From Alitta virens (Eukaryota; Annelida; Polychaeta; Phyllodocida; Nereididae), in assembly GCA_932294295.1 (NCBI GenBank), contig OW028573.1, positions 51,864,329-51,928,328 of the forward strand: a stretch of DNA of 64,000 nucleotides. The letters run 5' to 3'. The translations under genes were made by a program, and so were the position numbers. Shown here one piece after another: positions 56,201 to 64,000 of this stretch; the first letter of the stretch is position 1, and the number at the start of each line of letters is the position of its first letter. The notes under the pieces are model-generated. The model searched no databases, was not told where the DNA came from, and was given only the letters and a program-made list of their open reading frames with translations.

Positions 56201-56991
56201 AACAATTTTCATCTTAAAACAAAGATTAGACCCCAATGCAATGTCTCCAGCTGCAGAAGAGGAAGGACCATGTACATGCATTAACCAGAACGAAATAGAG
56301 CCTTGCTACTACTAGCTGCTTAGGCCAATGATACATTTAATTTACAACTTGCTTGTGTGACAGCACTAGCTGAGGAGGAGGAGGAGGAGGAGGAGAGGAA
56401 GAGAGAAGAAGAAAGAAAATTGCTTGTCCATGGTACTCTGTGTCTTTCCTGAGGCAAGGAAAAGAGCCCACCCGAGGGGTTAATGTGCAACATGGATGAG
56501 TCCTTTTACTCAGTGTCAGTGCTGAGGCAAGTGAAAGACACCACACTTAAGTTAAATGTAATTTTGTTTGCTAAAGAAATATGAAAACTTTATTAAAGTG
56601 TGATAATAAGAAATTTACTGAAAAATGTGTAAAATTTAAAAAATATTACAATATAATGGACCAACACCCGGCCCCAACCCGATGGCTAAAATTAGGGATA
56701 GATAACTCGCCGACTTCGACGGGCAATCCGCCGACTTCGATGGGTAATCCTCCGACTTCGACAGTTAATCCGTCGAGTTGTACGGGTTTATGACGGGTTT
56801 TTGGACACCCGGGAGTTTGCCAGCTACTGGCTCCGAAACTCTCGGGTTGGCCCGAGTCCCAGGAGTGACTCGACGGGTATCGCTGGGTATCGGCGGGTAG
56901 CCATCGGGTTGGAGCCGGGAAGTGTGTTGCGTAACCGTTACGTCATACTACGGGTTCACTACGGCAAAACCGGCTATGTGAGATGGGGGCT
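53232..56991. mobile_element. TWA-flanked foldback element, copy E4 (3.76 kb)
   Basis: AGCCCCTTTCACACTTAGCC to ...CCGGCTATGTGAGATGGGGG then CT, with TTA at 53229-53231 and 56992-56994. The same modules as E3 are present. The segment 53600-53940 matches E3 50990-51350 in the same orientation. The segment 53890-54660 matches E3 49790-50560 in the opposite orientation, so the core has been inverted or rearranged. The right third (55440-56600) differs from E3 and carries a tandem repeat, a GGA run and unrelated sequence, possibly captured. No convincing gene. Confidence 0.8.
55535..55685. repeat. Tandem repeat of about 28-32 bp inside E4
   Basis: Five units of AAACTACGGCAGTTCTGAAC plus a variable A-rich spacer (ACAAGAAAA). 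Confidence 0.8.
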
Positions 56992-56999
56992 TTAGCGAC

Positions 57000-57486
57000 C
57001 AAAGTTTTTTTGGATTGTTGAAAACTGCTATTGTAATAGATATTTTTGAGCCTACAGAGAGAGTAACATAAAATAACATAAATACAACTATTATTTGATT
57101 CAGATATTTGAGAAAATTACTACTTCAAATAATAAGCTAAGTGCTTGGATAACAGTAAATTAGTTTGACAAATGTAACACTAAAATATAGATTTTCTCAG
57201 TAACAGCTAGTATGTTACTATCTCAATGTGAAATGAAACTGTTGACACTTTCAAGTTGCAGTTCATCCGTTTATTAGAATCACAAAGTCAGTTGAATGAA
57301 CAGCCAAGAAGGAGTAATAACAGTAGAAGAATATGAAGAAGTTCCCTGAATGAAACCAAATAGTAAATCATTACAAAGACAAATCACTATCACACAGTAG
57401 TTATACCAATCATGAATTATCAAAAGTATTTTTAATTTATCTAATATATGTAAATTAACATTAATAATCCAATGTACATTACGTTG
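57000..57486. other. No identifiable feature
   Basis: AT-rich DNA with no gene or repeat recognised. Confidence 0.45.
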
Positions 57487-59173
57487 ACTGGCTGCCAAAA
57501 GGTGCTAATTGCAAATATCAAGTTTTCAGGAAAGCAGAAAACCTCATGCAAGCTGTATTGATAATGGGAGCAATGCACACTGATCGGATACTAAAGAAAT
57601 TTACACAGTATGTAAAATATGCCCTGATTTGTCCATAAGATATCATTTCTTTGAAAAAAAGCCCGCAGAAAGGCCAAATTATATACAGTACCTTGTAGCA
57701 TCAGGAACTTAGACATGTTTGATGGCAAGAGGGGACTTAGGTCAATAGTACCTTCTGGCACTTGGCTCTTTCCAAGATTTCACAGTGCTCAAATGTGACA
57801 AGAAACAATAATGGCAGGATCCAAAAAGGGTGTTGACTTAGGTATACAGACCAATAGCACCTTTATAAGCTGGAGTTAATATACCACAGACAGAATAGCA
57901 CTTTAAGACAAGATCCAAATGACTATTGATTTGGGTCTTCAGGCCAGTGGCACTTTTATAATATGTAGTTCATATGCCCATTCGGAATTCTACAATCTAG
58001 TAAGATATTGTGGAATTGAAAATATGTTTTTGCCAATGTCAACATATTGCAACTTCCTTCCTTTGAAATCGCATGATGCCCGCAATCATGGCACACAAAA
58101 TGAAAAATGCCAGCAATAGGTCATTTTATAATTATACTGTTTTCCCATGCCAAAAAAACACAAACATACTGAACAGGGAACAAATCAAACTGAGGTGCAC
58201 TTCAGACAGGTGAGAAGGACCCATGATTTTCTTTCAACAGACCTTACCTGCCCAGAACATGACTTGGATTGACATCTTTCACTCTCAAGAAAACATCATA
58301 GACAATTAAATTTAAAAATTTTTTATTCTGCCAACATAGTTTTACAATCCTTTACATGCCGAGTATTGAACATAAACATCATCAAGAAACAGATAAGAGA
58401 TAAACTGGTAACATTTCAATAAATTATGTAAAGATGAACAAGTTAAAACTCACAGATAAACTGGCAAATTTTCAACAAATTTCATGACTATCCACAGTGT
58501 AGCCTAAATTCACCTGCTAATTAGATAAACAGGCAAATTTTCAAGAAATATAATTGAGATTAAAAAGTTAGAAATCACAGATAAATGGTGTACATTTTCA
58601 ACAAATTATATGGAGATCAACATTTTAGCCTAAGTTCACTTCATAATTTATAAATCACATATTAACTGGCAAATATTCATTAAATTACATAAAACAGATG
58701 ACTTCAGTTGAAGGGCCATCGATATGCTTTGATCAATTTTAATAACATTCATGTCACTACTGAATATGAATACTGGTTTTTGAGCAAGGTTGGCAATGCA
58801 CAAGGGCAATAAGTCATGTAAGTCATAATTCCAATGGGAGCAATCACTGGTCAGTGTTGTAATCAGATTGTCATACTCCTTAGATGTGTAGTTTGCAAAC
58901 TGCTTGTACTGTGAATTATGTGCTTTTTAAATGATTGCACAAAGTATTTCTCACCGAGGACACATCTTTAACGGAGTAAATATGCAAGGCCAGAAAAAAA
59001 CTAGCCATTTCTTGGAGTTTCAGTGCGTCTCAGTCCATTAGCTGCCAATAGTTTGTCTAGTTTTCGAGCATGTTGAATTTTTTCTCCTTCATTCTGTTAC
59101 CATTCTTCCTGGGACTTCTTGATAACACTCAAGGGCATGACGTCCTTGTTGTCACTCATATTGGTGGGAATAA

Positions 59174-59361
59174 GGAGCGGGGGCCGAGCTCAGAGGTAGC
59201 GCTCTGGGCTTCCAACCGCTGGGACCCGGGTTCGATTCCCGGACGAGCCTAAGTTGGATGGCTGTTTCATGCTTCGTCTCATTGCCATGGTCTCTGCCTG
59301 TCCTAATTAGCCCAACTGGTGCAGAAATACAGGACGTAAAGCCCTAATCACACACACACAC
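59174..59361 (+). mobile_element. tRNA-derived SINE, full length, with TSD
   Basis: Full-length, CA tail. Duplication ATTGGTGGGAATAA / ATTGGTGGGATTAA (59160-59173, 59362-59375). Confidence 0.93.
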
Positions 59362-59473
59362 ATTGGTGGGATTAATCCTCAGCGCGCTGAATATACTGTA
59401 AGAAATAATAAGGCATTTTTAAGATATATTAATTACCATAAATTATTGCACTACAGTGGAGGGAATCAGAAGA

Positions 59474-59707
59474 GCTCAATTTATTTTAGCACGAAGCGAC
59501 AAAGCTGTCATAGCTGACTACTGAAAACCGGATCTAAAAGTACATATTTATGATATATTAGATTCTCACATTTACAAAAGTTTATATTTATCTGGTGATA
59601 GATGTAAACTGATTATTAGCTGTGAATGTGGACAGCAGCAGCTGGCTTTAGCATGTTTAGACCACAGCCAGGTATAGGCCGCTACAGACAGCTAGAGAAA
59701 CTAACTG
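59474..59707. mobile_element. MITE-like repeat, copy 3 (reverse)
   Basis: Read from 59707 leftwards it starts GTTAGTTTCTCTAGCTGTCT then GTAGC and follows the copy at 42279 through CAGCTAATAATCAGTTTACA and ATCACCAGATAAA to ATATATCATAAATATGTACT. Confidence 0.6.
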
Positions 59708-59709
59708 TA

Positions 59710-61325
59710 CCATGCTAATTAGCGTCTACCCCCTGCCCGCTGCTCAGACTCATCCACTTTTTACAATTTTAGACTGCAATTATGAAAACAAGTATATTCA
59801 AAATGTTTGTTATTAATTACATGCTCTTAGTTTTCGAACTGCAGTCTTCCCGAAGATGCAGTGCCTTTCCGGACATTCGGTCCTGCAAAGTGGTAAATCT
59901 AGCTGGACTGAAAGAGGTTTTGTCGGACCCAATAAATGCGTGAATGTATAACTTCATCAATTAATGCCCCTATTGACATAAATAAATTGAAATATTATAG
60001 ACATATTCGTCATCATAGGAAATAAATTCATTTTTTGTAGCCAACAAACTTGAAATAATACTCAATACTATTGTATAATAAAATACTTCTGATCAACTAA
60101 CTATAATTTAGTCAGTTCTATGGTCTGTTGATATAAAATTTATTAAAGTGAAACTGGGAAGGGACCACTTTTGGTCATACATAACTGACTTCCTTTCCAA
60201 ATGAATTCATGTCTTTTTCTTTAAATCGTCACAGATTGCAATTTACCTCAAGTGAGTGTGTGAGGGTTGAAATACCCCATCAGTGTCACCTTCCTTCTTT
60301 AATTACAATCAGGGCCAAACTTGGTGTGTTACAAAAGGTAAATCATAGCTATTAATTGCTATTGACAAACATTGTATTTATAGCCCAAAATCTCTAAATT
60401 GCAATCAAAAGATTCAATTGGCTGCAGTAGGTAGACTATAGAGTATTTTTTGGGGATGTGTAGAGAGGTATGAACACATGCTTAATAACTGAACTGAATA
60501 TTCACATGTTAATATTGGACATTCCCCATAATATACAAAGACCATGCTAAATACCAATGCATATTTTTTGTGCAGTCCTTTGCTTTGCCAAACTCATATA
60601 TTTCTAATGATAATACTGATCTAGGCAGCCAAAGTCAGTGCCTCTTTCTGAGGCTGATTTGGTGATGTCACAATTGCAGCTTGATTGTGACAAACAATGG
60701 ACCATTGTGACGGTCACAATTGCAGACTCCAAGTCATGTAAGAAACACTGGTGGAAGAGGCTAATATTTTTCTTATGAAAATGCATTGGAAACCTTCATT
60801 ATAGTGTAGTGAGATCTTAAATACACTTGATGCCGCTAGTTCGAGTGATAAAACATCTGTCAGGTCCGGCGACCTTCGGGAAGAGTGCGGAAGGCTTCCG
60901 TGGCACTTTTGATAGACAGCTCTAGCTCTATAATTGCATTAGATTATAATTGGGGGGGGGGGGGGGGTATAGTACAGAGGAATGGGGGAAAGTAGCGGAG
61001 TACATATTGTTGTATAGTCTAAAAAGCAGGGTGAGAGTAGCGGACTATCGGGTAGCAAGTAGACACTACACAGCACTGCAGTGCAGACTGCTTTAATCAA
61101 AACGTAATACAATTTTATCTATAGATCTGCAAATAAATGCTCACTTTAAGCCTACCCAAAAACTTCATGGAATATGTCATGCTTTTTGCCTGCAGAATGC
61201 AGTGAATATAGGGTTTATATACAATTTTAGTTTCAGTTTCATTCTTTAAACAAAATGTTGAATTTTTGATCAATTTGTAAAATGGGGGAACTTATGAGAG
61301 CCTTAAATTATCTACCCATACTCCC
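59710..61325. other. No identifiable gene
   Basis: Contains a poly-G run (60954-60967) and short open frames without motifs. Near 60655-60730 GTGATGTCACAATTGCAG and GACGGTCACAATTGCAGACT give a loose direct repeat. Nothing else recognised. Confidence 0.45.
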
Positions 61326-61330
61326 CTCCC

Positions 61331-61516
61331 AGGGCGGGGGCCTAGCTCAGAGGTAGCGCTCTGGGCTTCCAACCACTGGGTCCCGGGTTCGATTCCCGGT
61401 CGAGCCTAAGTTGGATGGCTGTTTCATCCTTCGTCTCATTGCCATGGTCTCTGCCTGTCCTAATTAGCCCAACTGGTGCAGAAATACAGGACGTAAAGCC
61501 CTAATCACCCACCCAC
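61331..61516 (+). mobile_element. tRNA-derived SINE, best full-length copy, with TSD
   Basis: Reference copy for the family. The head has an RNA polymerase III A box (TAGCTCAGAGGTAGCGCTC), an anticodon-arm-like GGGCTTCCAACCACTGGG (TCC, most like tRNA-Gly) and a perfect B box GGTTCGATTCC. The body runs CTAAGTTGGATGGCTG, GTCTCATTGCCATGGTCTCT, CCTGTCCTAATTAGCCCAAC, TGGTGCAGAAATACAGGACG. The tail is (CCCA)n or (CA)n. Perfect 16-bp duplication CCCATACTCCCCTCCC (61315-61330, 61517-61532). Confidence 0.95.
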
Positions 61517-62321
61517 CCCATACTCCCCTCCCCATAGCTCCGACACATTATTAATGAGATATGGTTATACGCTGATCCCCAAAAATAAAAGGAAACATCA
61601 CAATATTATGATCAGCACCTCCATGATGTTTCAGCCAAGAGGGTGAAGAAAATTAAAAGGTATCGTTGTACTTGTTAGCAAGTATGATTTATAATCTATT
61701 GAGTGTAAAAATTCAACATTCAACTTACCAAAAATTCCTAAGAGGGTTTTTTTTATCGCTCTATGGAAAGCAGGTCTTAAATGCAGGCCATATGGTGCTA
61801 TCTGCAGACTTCCAATTCCAAAAGGTGACAGTGGAGCTTGACATGATTTTATTGTGTAACAGGCTCAGAGCTAAAAGGCGCTATTGTACTTTAGCATTAT
61901 TATGAATGACTGGGTGAGAGCTGCTTGCTAGAATAATAAGTGGTTAATGGGCAATGATCCCCTTCAGTTCAATACGGTGAGAAATGCATTGCATGCCAAA
62001 GGGTGACTATCAAATTATTTAAAAAAATCTGAATTGTTTTTATATATAGAGGTGAAAAAATAAAGTTTTTCTGACAGTATGGGTATTCATTAAAGCAGAA
62101 TATGATGTGTTTTTACATGAATTTACAGAAAATGAAAAAAAAGTTATAAGGTGCTATTGACTGATAGCACCTTTTGGCAGCCAGTCAGCAATTAACAGTA
62201 ATAGCTATTTTGTATAGTTTCTATTATTATGAATTGTATATAAGCCGTACATTTTTTTTGTAAAGTTTTGGATAAATATAATTGACATATTGTTCTCATA
62301 ATGTAAGTTCATAACTCACAA

Positions 62322-62473
62322 CAACCGCTGAGTCCCTTGTTCGATTCCCGGTCGAGACTAAGTTGGATGGCTGTTTTATCCTTTGTCTAATTGCCATGGT
62401 CTCTGCCTGTCCTAATTAGCCCAACTGGTGCAGAAATACAGGACGTAACACCCTAATCACCCACCCACCCACC
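62322..62473 (+). mobile_element. SINE truncated in the anticodon arm, with TSD
   Basis: Starts at CAACCGCTGAGTCCC. Perfect 13-bp duplication TCATAACTCACAA (62309-62321, 62474-62486). Confidence 0.93.
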
Positions 62474-62560
62474 TCATAACTCACAAACACTGAGCCATAT
62501 TCCATTGACACCAGAAATTGGCAGAATATCAGATAATTGGCACCTCCAACCAAGCTAACG

Positions 62561-62728
62561 GGGCGGGGGCCTAGCTCAGAGGTAGCGCTCTGGGCTTCCA
62601 ACCGCTGGGTCCTGGGTTCGATTCCCGGTCGAGCTTAAGTTGGATGGCTGTTTCATCCTTCGTCTCTTTGCCATGGTCTCTGCCTGTCCTAATTAGCCCA
62701 ACTGGTGCAGAAATACAGGACGTAAAGC
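62561..62728 (+). mobile_element. tRNA-derived SINE, 3'-shortened
   Basis: Complete head and body to GGACGTAAAGC, then unrelated sequence with no tail. Target duplication not seen, so the 3' end was probably deleted after insertion. Confidence 0.88.
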
Positions 62729-62729
62729 G

Positions 62730-64000
62730 TTTTCAATACATTGGTTACACCTCAGTGCAACGTCATTTCTAAAAATCTGAGCATTCCATGATCTGACACA
62801 TGTTATGCGAGCCAGACACTGATAACCCACATATTATAATCCTTACTTCATGTTTAACCATGAATGCAAAATACTTACCCAAAGCTGTCTTCTTTTTGTC
62901 GACAGCTTACCCAGGCCGTGCCTCCATTTGCTCTATCAGTCAACAAAATAATTTAGAAATACTTCCTTCAGCCACTGTCAAAAATACATACAAATTGCTG
63001 TAGTTGGCCAAAATATAGCATCAATACTTGACATGTTAACTAAGTTCTTGAGCATACCTGAAGGTGTTCATCTTGAGGAGATGTGTAGGGTTTTAAGAAC
63101 CGCTTCCTCTTTTGGCCAGCTGCAGCAATATACAGTTGGAAGCAGAATTATTCAACCCCCTGGAATTTTGGATCAAAATATGTCAACTATTATTCTGCAC
63201 AGGACAAAATTGACACATGCCATCAGCAATATTTTCTTGGAAGTGATAATTCATGATATTTTGCAAATATTCAAGCTGTTTTTCATCTTTTATGCAATAC
63301 TACATGACCAATGCACATACAAAGTCTTATATATATATTCATATTTTAGGGTAGAGTTGTGATATAGTTAATATTTTCTTCATTGTACAGGATTTATAGC
63401 AGATTTTCTTTAAATTTCCTGAAATCCATCCTGGAAAACATTTTAGCCAGAAATCATGAAAATAGCAGCTGACTGGTGAAAAAGTCGAGGGACTTCAGTA
63501 GTGACATAACATTCGGTGAAAATACATCAAAATTATATATTATTCTTGAAAGGTCAAACTTTGGTTTTGTACTTCAAAATAATTTTGCTTATTGCTTTGT
63601 CAATAAATAAATCAAAAGTTAAAGTAATATTACTATCTATTCAGAGAAGGCAAAAAAATGCCCCATTTGCATGAAATCGTATTCTGTGTTACAGTCGCTT
63701 GAATTGTCAAAGCGTCAATGATATTGCAATATTTTCATCATAAATTACCAGGGGATGACTAGAAAAGATTGTCTGGATGAATAGAAAGCTGGATTCAACA
63801 ATAGCAATGGCCCAACAGACCATAGCAACCCAATACCCCAAAAATGGCAGGTGTGGGAGTTCATGTGTGTACAGGTTATGTAACATTACATACGTGTTGC
63901 AAAACGGCAGTAAAATTACCAAAACATGACACATTATCACATCCTCAAATATTGTGATGATTGCATTTGTCATTTCATGAAGTCCACCGTTACGGAATCA
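62730..64000. other. No gene; possible Tc1-type terminus at 63130
   Basis: ATACAGTTGGAAGCAGAATT followed by ATTCAACCCCC at 63130-63161 looks like the end of a Tc1-type element or MITE, but no inverted partner lies within the window. Remaining open frames (63033-63362, 63707-63973) show no recognised motif. Confidence 0.35.

Larger units (their letters stand above)
57487..62190. repeat. Widely spaced inverted pair, TGACTGGCTGCCAAAAGGTGCT
   Basis: TTGACTGGCTGCCAAAAGGT then GCTA at 57485-57508 is matched by TAGCACCTTTTGGCAGCCAG then TCA near 62164-62190 in reverse complement. Motifs like AATAGCACCTT recur inside the left end (57742, 57848, 57895, 57945) and their complements (GGTGCTAT, GGCGCTATTG) inside the right end (61794, 61877, 62153). 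This could be one 4.7-kb foldback element containing later SINEs, or two separate copies. Confidence 0.4.

Noticed and set aside
56337..56546. Proline-rich minus-strand frame
   Set aside because: It arises from a (GGA)n run and has no other gene character.
61331..61405. tRNA-Gly-like genes at each SINE head
   Set aside because: The A and B boxes are good, but the head lacks a proper closing acceptor stem and is always followed by the same SINE body and tail.

Overview
The window is nuclear DNA from an animal, most likely an aquatic invertebrate; the sequence alone does not fix the phylum. Evidence for this is a 15-exon NOM1-type nucleolar gene with GT-AG introns, a spliced seven-transmembrane receptor gene, and a repeat load typical of invertebrate genomes: a Polinton/Maverick, BEL/Pao, a gmr1-type Ty3 retroelement, a P-type transposon, Tc1, a tRNA-derived SINE and a LINE. 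There are no operons, bacterial-type signals or CRISPR arrays.

Layout. 1-1786 is flank with at most one weak exon candidate. 1787-12065 is a delimitable 10.3-kb Polinton/Maverick (adintovirus-like). It has terminal inverted repeats, a perfect 6-bp target duplication (GATGTG), a truncated protein-primed DNA polymerase, broken capsid, ATPase and integrase genes, and several cargo genes that are more intact: a PC4-like protein, a small membrane protein, and two Thr-rich single-pass membrane proteins. 13433-14790 holds the last two exons of an orphan 7TM receptor. 14.8-25.4 kb is gene-free and made of a Tc1 relic, short inverted-repeat elements and old dispersed repeats. 25545-31402 is NOM1, carrying a near-identical 444-bp tandem duplication that doubles one exon in frame and doubles a PP1-docking-like motif. 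31.6-45.2 kb is a graveyard of pol-type elements on the minus strand: a RecQ-like helicase, BEL/Pao, two P-like copies and a gmr1-like fragment. 45.9-57.0 kb is dominated by four copies of a non-coding element family with AGCCCC termini and 3-bp TWA target duplications, two of them 3.5-3.8 kb long. 57-64 kb holds further repeats and SINEs and no recognisable gene.

How the parts relate. Thirteen SINE and five LINE 3'-end insertions lie between 28 and 63 kb, and all are in the same (+) orientation. Many have clear 10-16 bp target duplications and several are nested in older elements, which gives a relative order of events. The two host genes share no obvious function. The most unusual signals are the exon duplication in NOM1, the strand bias of the retroposons, the large TWA-flanked foldback family, and the membrane-protein cargo of the Polinton.
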